Shown: positions 1-8,053 of the stretch, piece after piece
Position numbering within the stretch: the first letter of the stretch is position 1
Layout: each line of letters opens with the position of its first letter
The notes under the pieces: model-generated
What the model was told of the DNA's origin: nothing
The model's input: only the letters and a program-made list of their open reading frames with translations
Databases searched by the model: none
Made by a program: the position numbers and the translations under genes
Assembly: GCA_964507095.1 (NCBI GenBank)
Contig: CAZDOS010000001.1
Span: forward strand, 1-64,000
Source: RGIG3102 sp964507095
GTDB taxonomy: Bacteria; Bacillota; Clostridia; Oscillospirales; Ruminococcaceae
Length of the DNA stretch: 64,000 bases
Reading direction: 5' to 3'

Positions 1-1060
1 GGAGCAGGCCTTCTTCGATACTCTGTCAAAGAGACTGCAGGGCATATATGCCCAGAGGATGGTCGACTATGCCTTTGAGAACGGCATCAACTACTTCGAC
101 ACGGCATGGATGTACCATAACGGCGAGAGCGAGATCTTCATCGGCGAAGCACTCAGGAAGTATGACAGGGAGAGCTACTGGCTCACCAGTAAGATGCCGA
201 TGAACATGCTCACCGCAAAGGAACAGGTCGCCGAGACCTTTGAGAAGCAGCTTGAGAAGTGCGGAGTCGAATATTTCGACAATTATCTCCTTCATGCACT
301 GAACCACAATTCATGGCAGAAGGTCCTTGAGTGGGGAGTCGTAGACTACATCAAGGAGCAGAAGGCCAAGGGAAGGATAAAGCACATCGGCTTCTCGTAT
401 CATGACGGCGCCGAATATCTGGAGGATATCATCTCCTATACTGACTGGGAGTGTGTACAGCTTCAGCTCAACTACTACGACATGGCAACAGGCGATGCCC
501 CGGAGCTCGTCAGAATCGCAAACAAGTACAATGTCCCGATAATCATCATGGAGCCTATCAGAGGCGGATTCCTTGCAAGATGCGTTCCTGATGCCATCAA
601 GAAGATCGAAGCGGCCTATGGAGAGAACAAGGCGGCAAGCCTGGCCCTCAGCTATGCCTTCGAGATCCCTGGCCTCATGGTTGCGCTGTCCGGAATGAGC
701 GACATGAGTCATGTCATAGACAACGTAAAAACAGTCAAGGACCCGATCCCGATGGATGACAAGGCAAAGAAGGTCATCGAGGGCGTGCTGGAGGATATCA
801 AGTCCTTCAAGACCGTCCCGTGCACAGCCTGCCGTTACTGCACGCCTTGCACGGTCGGAATCGAGATACCGGACGTGTTCAGCATGTACAACGATTACAA
901 GCTGTTTGGCAACAAGATGAGATTCAGAAGGAGCTATGAGGAGCTCTCCGTCAAGCCGAGCGAGTGCATCGAATGCGGTAACTGCGAATCCATGTGCCCT
1001 CAGCATCTCAAGATCATCGACCTTCTCAAGGAAGTAGTCGAAGCCTACGAGAATCTGTAA
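1..1060 (+). CDS. Aldo/keto reductase with C-terminal ferredoxin-like 4Fe-4S domain (5' partial)
   Basis: The reading frame is already open at base 2, so the gene starts before the window; the ATG at 59 is internal. The N-terminal part has the aldo/keto reductase signature G-I-N-Y-F-D-T-A followed by M-Y-H-N-G-E-S-E (active-site Asp and Tyr), then the TIM-barrel strands ending near the I-I-M-E-P-I-R-G-G motif. The last 80 residues carry two cysteine clusters, C-x2-C-x2-C-x2-C and C-x2-C-x2-C-x3-C-P, typical of the clostridial oxidoreductases that add iron-sulfur clusters to the AKR barrel. The physiological substrate cannot be told from the sequence. A terminator hairpin follows immediately. 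Confidence 0.93.
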   Translation, partial: EQAFFDTLSKRLQGIYAQRMVDYAFENGINYFDTAWMYHNGESEIFIGEALRKYDRESYWLTSKMPMNMLTAKEQVAETFEKQLEKCGVEYFDNYLLHALNHNSWQKVLEWGVVDYIKEQKAKGRIKHIGFSYHDGAEYLEDIISYTDWECVQLQLNYYDMATGDAPELVRIANKYNVPIIIMEPIRGGFLARCVPDAIKKIEAAYGENKAASLALSYAFEIPGLMVALSGMSDMSHVIDNVKTVKDPIPMDDKAKKVIEGVLEDIKSFKTVPCTACRYCTPCTVGIEIPDVFSMYNDYKLFGNKMRFRRSYEELSVKPSECIECGNCESMCPQHLKIIDLLKEVVEAYENL

Positions 1061-1073
1061 ACATTAAACACTG

Positions 1074-1104
1074 CAGCCTGCCTCGAAAAGAGGCAGGCTG
1101 TTTT
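1074..1104. terminator. Bidirectional terminator between convergent genes
   Basis: Perfect stem CAGCCTGCCT / AGGCAGGCTG with a short AT-rich loop and a TTTT tail on the plus strand. It sits between the stop of the reductase at 1060 and the stop of the minus-strand gene at 1108, so it probably ends both. Confidence 0.85.
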
Positions 1105-1107
1105 AAG

Positions 1108-2040
1108 TTATCTGTCTTTTGGAACGAAGGACTGGTATCCTCGATCGGAGGTGATGCTCGTGACGGCCAGGTTGATCCCGTCCTCTGTGAAGAAGAGGAT
1201 GCACGGCAGGCTCGTCTGCCCGCCTTCTGCCACGTCTTCTCCCGAAAAGCTCCAGCCGGAGGAGAGGAGCGTCAGTTCCATCATGTTCCCATCCACCATC
1301 TCCCAGGCCACGGCAAGGCGGCTGTCGCCGTACTGTATGTAGCCGGTCCCGTCCGAAAGCATTGCGAGCTCGGAATACGGACCCCGTGAGGACGGCTTCC
1401 AAAGACCTGTCTGCATGACCATGTCGGCAGTGGATATCCCCGTAAGCCTTTCCAACGCCGGCAGGCTGACATTTATGTCAGGCACGAAGGTCTCCTCGCT
1501 GTCCCCGAGGCTGACGGTCAGCGTGCCCTTCTCTGCATCTCCGAAGATGTCAACAGAAGAGAGGGTGACTCTGGAGGTGTAGGTCCCGGGAGCAAGATCC
1601 ACGGTCCGCCCTGCTATATCAGCGGCTGCGTATCCGTCCTCGGTCTCGCTGATAGCACCGAGCATGAACACCTCATCTCCCTGGATGAGCCAGCCTCCCG
1701 AGCCGGACAGATACAGCACATCTCCCTTTTCATCTGACCAGCGGCTGTTTTGGGATATGAGCGAAACGGTATCCGTATAGCCTGCCTGTGTGATCACTTC
1801 GGTCACTGGCCGGACCGTCTGCCGGACATCGTCCGTAAGGGATGTGGACAGAAGGGCAAGGCTCATTACCGCCATGACCGCAGCGGCAGTCGTCTTTTTC
1901 CTGGCGGGAGCATTCTCTCCGGACGAACCTTCAGGCGGCACAGGGGCCATTTCCGCTCCGGAGGAGTATTCCTCGGGCAGGTCCATCAGACCGTCGGAGA
2001 ACGGATCCGGTGCGCTTGTCTTCCTTGAAAACATGCCCAT
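1108..2040 (-). CDS. Membrane-anchored hypothetical protein
   Basis: 310 residues, no family recognised. A charged proline/serine-rich N-terminus (residues 1-48) ends in R-K-K, followed by one hydrophobic segment (about 50-67). A mostly beta-predicted extracellular part follows, containing repeated T-W/G-S-G-G and D-G-T-G-Y-I-Q-Y-G-type turns and a single Cys near the C-terminus. The predicted topology is therefore type II with the C-terminal domain outside. It lies 3 bases downstream of the MscS gene on the same strand, so the two are probably one transcript. No catalytic motif was seen. Confidence 0.75.
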   Translation of the reverse strand: MGMFSRKTSAPDPFSDGLMDLPEEYSSGAEMAPVPPEGSSGENAPARKKTTAAAVMAVMSLALLSTSLTDDVRQTVRPVTEVITQAGYTDTVSLISQNSRWSDEKGDVLYLSGSGGWLIQGDEVFMLGAISETEDGYAAADIAGRTVDLAPGTYTSRVTLSSVDIFGDAEKGTLTVSLGDSEETFVPDINVSLPALERLTGISTADMVMQTGLWKPSSRGPYSELAMLSDGTGYIQYGDSRLAVAWEMVDGNMMELTLLSSGWSFSGEDVAEGGQTSLPCILFFTEDGINLAVTSITSDRGYQSFVPKDR

Positions 2041-2043
2041 GTC

Positions 2044-2994
2044 CTATTTCTTCTCCTGTACCACAAGCTGAGGGAACGGGATCTCGATGGAGTACCGGTC
2101 CAGGATCCTCTTTATCTCCTTGTTCAGGATCCTCTGCGCGGCATATATGTCCCGCTCGTTGGTCTCAGCGGTTATCCTCAGGTCCATGCCGTTGTCTCCG
2201 AGATTCTGGACTCCCATATATGTGACTTCTCCGACGAATATGTCGGGGTAAGACTTCTTCACGGCAGGCAGCGACTGTGACAGGACAGTCTCCAGTCTGT
2301 CAAGATCCGTGTCATATGCCACGGAGACCGTTGCGACGGCTGTAGAGATCGAGGAGGAGCGGTTGAGTATGTTCCTGAGATCGGAATTGTTGATGATCTT
2401 CCTGTTCTTTCCCACATCCTCGACGATGGTTGTCCTGATGCCGATCGCCCTTACCCAGCCTCTGAAGCCGTTCACCTCGATTATGTCCCCAACATTGAAC
2501 TCGTTCTCGAACACAAGGAAGAGCCCCGTGACAAGGTCCTCCACCAGGCTCTGGGCTCCGAAGCCGACGATCAGGGCAACGACTCCGACGCCGGCAAAGA
2601 TGGTGGACACATTGACTCCGATCGCGGACAGGATCCAGAAGAAGCCGACCACCACGAGGATGTAGCTCTTGGCGCTGGAGAGCAGGCTGATTGCGCTCTT
2701 GCCCTTTCCGGTCTTGGGCGATATCTTGCCTATGATGAAGTCCAGCAGGCTCTTTATGAAGAAGAGCATCAGCACGATGGCTATCACCTTGAATATTGTG
2801 ACTGGGTTGATGGTCACGGCCTTGGATATCTGCGTGACGTCGCCGAGCACGCTGCTCCAGGCGTTCTTGAGCGTCTGCCTGGTCTCCCGGGGCAGGAACG
2901 GGATCAGTGACGGATTGGTTACTGCCAGAAAGACCAGCAGAAGGATCAGCCATCTGACCGCCTGTGAGATGTCCACTTTCTTTTTCGGTTTCAT
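2044..2994 (-). CDS. mscS: Small-conductance mechanosensitive channel (MscS family)
   Basis: 316 residues from the ATG at 2994, which has a GGAGAG ribosome site 5 bases upstream; a longer frame to 3072 has no such site. Three hydrophobic segments are seen at about 15-32, 68-88 and 108-150. The last is the Gly/Ala-rich pore helix (G-V-G-V-V-A-L-I-V-G-F-G-A-Q-S-L) followed by the conserved F-N-V-G-D-I-I-E-V beta-domain start. The C-terminal part matches the cytoplasmic vestibule. Such channels release solutes during osmotic downshock. The downstream membrane protein at 1108-2040 is probably co-transcribed. Confidence 0.92.
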   Translation of the reverse strand: MKPKKKVDISQAVRWLILLLVFLAVTNPSLIPFLPRETRQTLKNAWSSVLGDVTQISKAVTINPVTIFKVIAIVLMLFFIKSLLDFIIGKISPKTGKGKSAISLLSSAKSYILVVVGFFWILSAIGVNVSTIFAGVGVVALIVGFGAQSLVEDLVTGLFLVFENEFNVGDIIEVNGFRGWVRAIGIRTTIVEDVGKNRKIINNSDLRNILNRSSSISTAVATVSVAYDTDLDRLETVLSQSLPAVKKSYPDIFVGEVTYMGVQNLGDNGMDLRITAETNERDIYAAQRILNKEIKRILDRYSIEIPFPQLVVQEKK

Positions 2995-3134
2995 TCTTCT
3001 CTCCGGCCGTTTTCGGGACGGCCACTCCTTTCGATATATGCTGAGGGCGGCAAGCCCCGTGTTTTCGTACAATATATATTATCACAGATGGACATGATTG
3101 TGTCAGCAGACTGAAACTGACCGGACAGAAATTA

Positions 3135-3163
3135 TTGAAATCGCAGATAGGTGGATATATAAT
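3135..3163 (+). promoter_or_regulatory. Sigma-A promoter for the B3/B4-domain gene
   Basis: TTGAAA and TATAAT separated by 17 bases, 31 bases before the ATG at 3194. Confidence 0.7.
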
Positions 3164-3193
3164 TTTACAAAGAAAGAAAAAAGGAGACAGACC

Positions 3194-3898
3194 ATGGACT
3201 TTTATGTTACTGAAAGAGTCTTTGAAAAGATGCCGAACGTCTGCTTCGGACTTGTGAGCGTCAAGGATCGGGACAATTCAAAGGCCTATCCATACATAGA
3301 CAGCATGCTCGACCGGTGTATCGCCTCCTGTGAGGAGCACTTCGAGGGAAAGACGGTAAAACAGGAGAAGGAACTGGCGCCGTACCGCGAGGCCTTCACA
3401 TCCATGGGCATCAATCCCAACAAGTTCATGTCATCGATCGAGGCTCTCCTGACCAGGATCGCAAAGAAGAAGGGCATGCCTCACATCAACCCGATAGTCG
3501 ACCTGGGCAACGCCATATCGCTGAAGTATTATCTGCCTGTGGGCGCACATGACCTGAGGACCATGGACGGCGAGTTCTGTGTAAGGACCGCAAATGAGGA
3601 AGACACCTTCCTTCCGTTCTCTGCAGAGGAGAGGGAAAAGGTGGACCTTGACGAGGTGGTATATGCCACGTCCAACAGGGTCAGGACCCGCAGATGGATC
3701 TGGAGACAGAGCGAAGAGGGCAAGATACTGGAGGATACCAGCGAAGTGCTGTTCATAATAGACGGCTTTGCTGAGAATAAGGAAGAGATAATGAAGGCCA
3801 GAGAGGAACTCGACAGGATCCTCAGGGAAGAGATGGGCTGCAGGACAAAGGTCGGCTTCATCGATATCGATAACAAAACCTTCGACATGGATATATAG
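3194..3898 (+). CDS. B3/B4 tRNA-binding domain protein
   Basis: 234 residues from the ATG at 3194, which follows AAGGAGA; an upstream extension in the same frame has no ribosome site. The sequence resembles the B3/B4 domain of the phenylalanyl-tRNA synthetase beta chain as found in stand-alone proteins. Typical pieces are the P-Y-R-E-A-F-T-S-M-G-I-N-P region, then L-V-D-L-G-N-A-I-S-L-K-Y-Y-L-P-V-G-A-H-D about residues 98-118. Stand-alone members are thought to act in tRNA or amino-acid editing, but their substrate is not established. A DUF2442 gene follows 34 bases downstream. Confidence 0.85.
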   Translation: MDFYVTERVFEKMPNVCFGLVSVKDRDNSKAYPYIDSMLDRCIASCEEHFEGKTVKQEKELAPYREAFTSMGINPNKFMSSIEALLTRIAKKKGMPHINPIVDLGNAISLKYYLPVGAHDLRTMDGEFCVRTANEEDTFLPFSAEEREKVDLDEVVYATSNRVRTRRWIWRQSEEGKILEDTSEVLFIIDGFAENKEEIMKAREELDRILREEMGCRTKVGFIDIDNKTFDMDI

Positions 3899-3932
3899 CC
3901 GTAAACGGCAGAAGAGAAAAGAGAAGTAGCAG

Positions 3933-4190
3933 ATGTTTCACACGGTCAGGGATGTCATCCCGATAGAAGACTACAGCCTGATAGTCGAATTTGATTCAGG
4001 CCAAAGCAAGGTGATCGATGTCAAGCCTCTCATAGCGAACATGCCGGACTTCAAGGAGCTATATGGAAACAAAAGTCTCTTTGAAACGGTAAGGAGAGTC
4101 CATGACGGCTACGGAGTGGGCTGGACGGACAAGATGTACCTTTTCTGCGATTTTCTATGGGAGACAGAAGAAAAGAAGGTCGACAAATGA
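3933..4190 (+). CDS. DUF2442 family protein
   Basis: 85 residues. The pattern (V-x-P-x-x-D-Y-x-L-x-V-x-F-x-S-G..., P-D-F-K-E-L, then V-x-W-T-D at the end) is that of the small DUF2442 family, whose function is unknown; some members sit beside toxin-antitoxin genes, but no toxin is visible here. A ribosome site AGAGAAG lies 9 bases upstream. It probably shares a transcript with the B3/B4-domain gene. Confidence 0.8.
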   Translation: MFHTVRDVIPIEDYSLIVEFDSGQSKVIDVKPLIANMPDFKELYGNKSLFETVRRVHDGYGVGWTDKMYLFCDFLWETEEKKVDK

Positions 4191-4198
4191 AAACAGAC

Positions 4199-4220
4199 GG
4201 GCGGACCAACCGGTCCGCCC
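4199..4220. terminator. Terminator hairpin between convergent genes
   Basis: Perfect 9-bp stem GGGCGGACC / GGTCCGCCC with loop AACC. The flank has only a weak T run, so efficiency is uncertain. Confidence 0.65.
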
Positions 4221-4238
4221 TCAGTATATATATTCAGA

Positions 4239-5558
4239 TCAAGGCTTCAGAGTGTCAACAAGATCTCCGAAAGTTGGTCTGAGCATTTCGAGCCTTCCTA
4301 TCCGGGCAACAGCCGCATAGAGCTCAGGATAGCTCCGTTTTCTCTCGAGCTTCGGACCGTCCGTAAGGAAATTCAGCGCGTAAGTGACTGCAGCTGCCGA
4401 ACCCTTGTAGAGGACATCCTCATCCAGATCAAAGAAAGCGTTGTGATGGGCGGCTCCGACTCCCTTGGCATCGTTCTTGACGCCCAGGAATGCGAATACG
4501 CCCGGCCACTGCTGGAGATACTGCGAGAAGCTCTCCGAAGCCATCCAAGGCTCTCCAGTGATGACATCGTCCTTTCCCAGGTCTTCGGCTATGACCTCTC
4601 TGGCGAATCTCGCGCATGTAGGGTCGTTTATGGTGCCCTCTGCAGGCAGCGAGAGCATGTTGAATTTAGCCGTTACTCCATATGCGTCTGCCGTCCTTTC
4701 GACCAGCTTCTTGAATTCGGTGTAGAAGACCGTGCCGGCGCCCTTGGCGTTGAAGAACCTTGCCGTTCCTCCGAAGCGGCAGTCATCCGGTATTACATTG
4801 CCCTGAAGGCCGGAGTGAAGGAAACCTACGGAATAGGTCAGGGTGTCGTAAGGGTCCACTTTCCTGAGCCTTATGCCTTCCAGTCCCTGGTAGATGGCCC
4901 GGAACGCATCTATAGGCGATACCGACTGGTCGGGACGTGAGCCGTGGCCGCCTCTTCCTTCGAGAGTGACATCGAACATCACTCCGCCGCTCATCATGTT
5001 GGTGTCGTTGATGAGCAGCTTTCCGGATTCGAGTCCGGAGTAGAGGTGCGTGCCGTAGACCGAGTCAGGGACTATGCCCTTGTCATACAGGTACTTGTAG
5101 ATGAACACGGCGTTTCCTGTTGCCTCTTCTCCTCTTTCAAAGCACAGGTAGACAGTTCCGCATATCTCATCCTTCCTGTCGAGAAGGACCTTTGCGGCTC
5201 CGAGCAGCATGGCGATATGGCCGTCATGACCGCAGGCGTGCATGACGCCGTCGTTCTTGCTCTTTACCGTTCTCGGAAGTCCTCCGAGGACAGTGTCGGA
5301 TTCCTGAACGGGCAGAGCGTCAACGTCAGCTCTCAGCAGGACCTTTCTTCCGGTGTCCTTTTCCGCAGGACCCTTTATGGTGGCAAGGAGACCGCCGTGC
5401 GGAATGATCTCATGCTCGATGCCCATCTTGGTCAGCTCGTCGGATATCGTGGCGATCGTCGAATCTTCCCTGTTGGACAGCTCGGGATTTTCGTGGAAGT
5501 ATCTTCTCATCGAGACTATATATTCCTGATAACCTTTTGCGAGTTCAATGTTCTTCAT
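4239..5558 (-). CDS. M20 family amidohydrolase / aminoacylase
   Basis: 439 residues from the ATG at 5558 (AGGAAAGGAAAC upstream). Metal-binding motifs of the M20D hippurate hydrolase/N-acyl-amino-acid hydrolase group are visible: L-L-R-A-D-V-D-A-L-P, then H-A-C-G-H-D-G-H, E-R-G-E-E-A-T-G, and the dimerisation-domain motif G-R-G-G-H-G-S-R-P-D. It would hydrolyse N-acyl amino acids or similar amides to free amino acids. A second, shorter member of the family lies at 47403-48566. The sequence after residue 400 (R-S-Y-P-E-L-Y-A-A-V) is longer than in the paralogue. The substrate is unknown. Confidence 0.92.
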   Translation of the reverse strand: MKNIELAKGYQEYIVSMRRYFHENPELSNREDSTIATISDELTKMGIEHEIIPHGGLLATIKGPAEKDTGRKVLLRADVDALPVQESDTVLGGLPRTVKSKNDGVMHACGHDGHIAMLLGAAKVLLDRKDEICGTVYLCFERGEEATGNAVFIYKYLYDKGIVPDSVYGTHLYSGLESGKLLINDTNMMSGGVMFDVTLEGRGGHGSRPDQSVSPIDAFRAIYQGLEGIRLRKVDPYDTLTYSVGFLHSGLQGNVIPDDCRFGGTARFFNAKGAGTVFYTEFKKLVERTADAYGVTAKFNMLSLPAEGTINDPTCARFAREVIAEDLGKDDVITGEPWMASESFSQYLQQWPGVFAFLGVKNDAKGVGAAHHNAFFDLDEDVLYKGSAAAVTYALNFLTDGPKLERKRSYPELYAAVARIGRLEMLRPTFGDLVDTLKP

Positions 5559-5619
5559 GTTCGTTTCCTTTCCTAAGATTTTCGTTTTCGGCAGGTGGGG
5601 GTCTGCCATTCCTGTTTTC

Positions 5620-5649
5620 AGTATACTTCAGCCTGTCGGATACCGTCAA
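5620..5649 (-). promoter_or_regulatory. Promoter of the M20 amidohydrolase gene
   Basis: On the minus strand TTGACG, 18-base spacer, TATACT, located 62 bases before the start codon. Confidence 0.65.
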
Positions 5650-5704
5650 TAAACCCTTATGGCGACACCGTCACAGTAATTGTATACTGCACTTCCCGTG
5701 AATG

Positions 5705-5713
5705 TGGTATAAT
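5705..5713 (+). promoter_or_regulatory. Extended -10 promoter of the rhomboid operon
   Basis: TGG directly before a perfect TATAAT; the nearest -35-like TTGTAT is 22 bases away, so recognition probably relies on the extended -10. Confidence 0.55.
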
Positions 5714-5746
5714 CTAATATATGAATCAATAACGGAGAAACGGAAA

Positions 5747-6292
5747 ATGCTGAAAGAAGCCATTAAGAAGAGAAGAGTGACCCTTATATGCATGCTCATA
5801 TGCATAGTGGTCTTTCTCATAGCTAATTTTGCGGGACAGGAACCTATCAACTGGATGATTCTTTATCCGCCGTATGTCAGGTACGGCAGATGGTACACTC
5901 TCCTGACTTACGGATTCGTCCACCTGACCATATCCCACCTGGGAGGAAACATGTACAGCTTCTTCTTCCTTGGAGGCGGACTTGAGGAGAGCCTCGGTTC
6001 AGTCAGGTATTTCGTGATCCTCATAGGATCTATTCTCGGAAGCGGCGCGCTCATCTGCCTGCTGAACCCTAACGTCGCTACAGTCGGAATCTCGGGCGGA
6101 CTGTACGGACTGATGGCGGCATACGTATATGCGCTGTACAGGAAAGGGATGCTCAAGGACTCCCTCATCAGGGCAGGTGTGCTGCATATCATCGTCATAA
6201 ACATCTATACGTCCTTCATGCCGGGCGTATCCCTTGTAGGACATCTCGGCGGTTTCATCACCGGCCTGGTGCTCGGACTTATCCTGATTTGA
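5747..6292 (+). CDS. Rhomboid family intramembrane serine protease
   Basis: 181 residues from ATG 5747 (GGAGA 10 bases upstream). A minimal six-helix rhomboid: the W-Y-T-L-L-T-Y-G-F-V-H segment with following H-L-G-G-N-M-Y loop, the catalytic serine in G-I-S-G-G-L-Y-G-L (helix 4), and the catalytic histidine in H-L-G-G-F-I-T-G-L (helix 6). Both catalytic residues are present, so it should be active. It would cleave membrane-spanning substrates within the membrane; the substrate is unknown. Two genes of unknown function follow closely and may belong to the same operon. Confidence 0.92.
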   Translation: MLKEAIKKRRVTLICMLICIVVFLIANFAGQEPINWMILYPPYVRYGRWYTLLTYGFVHLTISHLGGNMYSFFFLGGGLEESLGSVRYFVILIGSILGSGALICLLNPNVATVGISGGLYGLMAAYVYALYRKGMLKDSLIRAGVLHIIVINIYTSFMPGVSLVGHLGGFITGLVLGLILI

Positions 6293-6296
6293 TACG

Positions 6297-7013
6297 ATGG
6301 CAGACTATCTGAGAGAAGATGAGAGCATCACTGAATGCTTTCACAGGCACATGGATGAAAAGACAGGCGAAAAGGACGACGGTACGGCCTATTCGCACAT
6401 AAAGAATGTCATCAGGAACATGGACATGGCGTGCCTTGAACTGGCCAATGAGGACAGGCTGCTTTTCCTTCAGTCCAGGCTGGAACAGCTCGTGGCCTTT
6501 TATGATTATTTCTTCGAGAGCCACAGGGACGACCCCAGACTCAAAAGCGAACTGAGTGCAAGAAGCGGCAACGAGCCGTTCATGTTCGAAACTGCAAGGA
6601 CCGGCCTTTCGGAGCTGATTGCCTTAGGCATATCACGACAGGAACTGACCGATGATGAGATCTCTGGAACGAATCTAGAGTCGCTGATGCAGTACATTTA
6701 TGACATACCGAACCCGAGGGTGTACAGGATATATCTGGGAGGCATGTCCATGCCTGCAATTAAGTATTCCTTCCTCGGGCGGGAAGCCGAGAGCGCACTG
6801 AAGCTGGGAAGAGAGAACATTATAAAGCTGCTGAGCGCGGGAAAGGACAACGAGGGTTACCTTGTGGCGGATATCTACAAGGAGGGCCGAGTTGAGAGAT
6901 ACATGTTCAGGTGCGCTGAAAGAGGAGTGGATACGGTATCCAAGTTCCTGGTCCCCGAATACCTGAACGACAGCGAACTGAACGTCGTCCCGTGCGAATT
7001 CTATCCGGGATAA
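6297..7013 (+). CDS. Hypothetical cytoplasmic protein
   Basis: 238 residues, not recognised. It starts 4 bases after the rhomboid stop codon and has no convincing ribosome site, suggesting translational coupling. No signal peptide or membrane segment is visible; the protein is acidic and probably mostly helical in its first half (residues 30-90), with a G-G-M-S-M-P-A-I-K-Y-S-F-L-G segment around residue 150. The tight spacing to the rhomboid gene and the downstream membrane protein suggests a shared role, but this is inference. Confidence 0.75.
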   Translation: MADYLREDESITECFHRHMDEKTGEKDDGTAYSHIKNVIRNMDMACLELANEDRLLFLQSRLEQLVAFYDYFFESHRDDPRLKSELSARSGNEPFMFETARTGLSELIALGISRQELTDDEISGTNLESLMQYIYDIPNPRVYRIYLGGMSMPAIKYSFLGREAESALKLGRENIIKLLSAGKDNEGYLVADIYKEGRVERYMFRCAERGVDTVSKFLVPEYLNDSELNVVPCEFYPG

Positions 7014-7035
7014 CGAAAGGCAGGGGAGGAAAGAT

Positions 7036-7722
7036 TTGAAGAAGGTACTGCATTTCGCATCACTGTTTCTTTTTATCATGTTCATAATGCTCGCAAGCAT
7101 ATTCACGGTCGCAAACAGCGAGTCTTTCTTCAGGCATCAGTACGAAAAGAACAATACTGAATACTATACCGGAATGAGCGTAGATGACCTGGTAAAGAGC
7201 TCCAATGTCCTTATGGACTATATGAGCGGGAAGAGAGACGACATGTATGTCGAAGCTCAGAAGTTCGGAAAGGTCGAGCCGGTTTTCAATGAGAGAGAGA
7301 CCAGCCACATGGTGGATGTCAGAAGTCTGTACATAAATGCCAGAAGGGTGATGTTCATTTGCTTCGGTCTGTCGATGATCATCGCGGGATACCTGATAAT
7401 AAGGGAAGATATCTCCGGATTCTTCAAAGGGCATTCAAAGGCAGTGCTTCCGGTGGCAGCGGTCTTTCTCGTTTTCGGAGCAGTCATGGCCGGGTTCTTC
7501 ATCTTCGGCTTCAACTGGTTCTGGATCAACTTTCATCATGTGTTCTTCCCGAACAATGACCTGTGGCTGCTGGATCCGGCCACCAGCACGATGATCAACA
7601 TGTTCCCTGAGGAATTCTTCCTCGCGCTGTGCTCAAGGATCCTGGTGCTGTTCCTGGCATTGTCTGCAGCAGTTATGATCCTGTTGAAAGTGATCGGCTC
7701 GAAATACAAGAAAGCCGAATAA
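7036..7722 (+). CDS. TIGR01906/DUF1461-like integral membrane protein
   Basis: 228 residues from a TTG start at 7036 preceded by GGGGAGGA five bases away. An N-terminal membrane segment (5-25) is followed by an exported loop containing N-x-x-Y-Y-T-G-M-S-V-D-D-L and E-T-S-H-M-V-D-V, features of the DUF1461 family. Three further membrane segments lie at about 100-118, 135-157 and 195-218, with F-N-W-F-W-I-N-F-H between them. Function is unknown. It is the last gene of the rhomboid operon and is followed by a strong terminator. Confidence 0.8.
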   Translation: MKKVLHFASLFLFIMFIMLASIFTVANSESFFRHQYEKNNTEYYTGMSVDDLVKSSNVLMDYMSGKRDDMYVEAQKFGKVEPVFNERETSHMVDVRSLYINARRVMFICFGLSMIIAGYLIIREDISGFFKGHSKAVLPVAAVFLVFGAVMAGFFIFGFNWFWINFHHVFFPNNDLWLLDPATSTMINMFPEEFFLALCSRILVLFLALSAAVMILLKVIGSKYKKAE

Positions 7723-7729
7723 CAGAGAA

Positions 7730-7754
7730 AAACGACTCCCTGTGGAGTCGTTTT
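7730..7754 (+). terminator. Terminator of the rhomboid operon
   Basis: Stem AAACGACTCC / GGAGTCGTTT with loop CTGT, ending in TTTT. Confidence 0.85.
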
Positions 7755-7761
7755 AGATTTG

Positions 7762-7790
7762 TTGACAATTGAAATGTCGTAGTATATAAT
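7762..7790 (+). promoter_or_regulatory. Consensus promoter of the tRNA gene
   Basis: Perfect TTGACA and TATAAT with a 17-base spacer, 17 bases before the tRNA. This is as strong as a sigma-A promoter gets, as expected for a stable RNA gene. Confidence 0.9.
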
Positions 7791-7807
7791 ACTTAAGCAC
7801 TAATTGA

Positions 7808-7884
7808 GGGCCTTTAGCTCAGTTGGTTAGAGCATCCGGCTCATAACCGGACGGTCCTGGGTTCGAGTCCCCGAAGGCCCACCA
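7808..7884 (+). tRNA. tRNA with anticodon CAU (Met elongator, or Ile2 if lysidine-modified)
   Basis: Full cloverleaf with acceptor GGGCCTT / AAGGCCC, D arm AGCTCAGTTGGTTAGAGC, anticodon loop CTCATAA, T loop TTCGAGT, and an encoded CCA. The CAU anticodon with AA after it fits both elongator tRNA-Met and the Ile2 isoacceptor that is converted by TilS; the sequence alone does not settle it. It is not the initiator type because the first acceptor pair is G-C and the anticodon stem lacks the three G-C pairs. A hairpin terminator follows. Confidence 0.95.
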
Positions 7885-7893
7885 TTACAAGAT

Positions 7894-7932
7894 ACCCGTA
7901 AATGCAAGGAATTCAAGCATTTACGGGTTTTT
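7894..7932 (+). terminator. tRNA terminator, one of two near-identical copies
   Basis: Perfect 12-bp stem ACCCGTAAATGC / GCATTTACGGGT followed by TTTT. Nearly the same hairpin follows the tRNA-Arg relic at 19351-19390 in the opposite orientation. From 7933 to 8053 nothing else was seen. Confidence 0.85.
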
Positions 7933-8053
7933 GTTCACTGGGCTAAGAGGTCAAATATTATAGGGAAGTGCTGATATTTCGAGTGGTGATCCTTAAATGC
8001 TTGAAGACCTCGTTACACTAATATATACTCTGTATTGAAAGGGGCTGAATAGT

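Noticed and set aside
4443..5576. Two plus-strand frames opposite the first M20 gene
   Set aside because: Overlap the complete M20 motifs on the other strand and have no start signals.
7808..7884. Initiator tRNA-fMet
   Set aside because: Acceptor and anticodon stems lack the initiator features; elongator Met or Ile2 remains.
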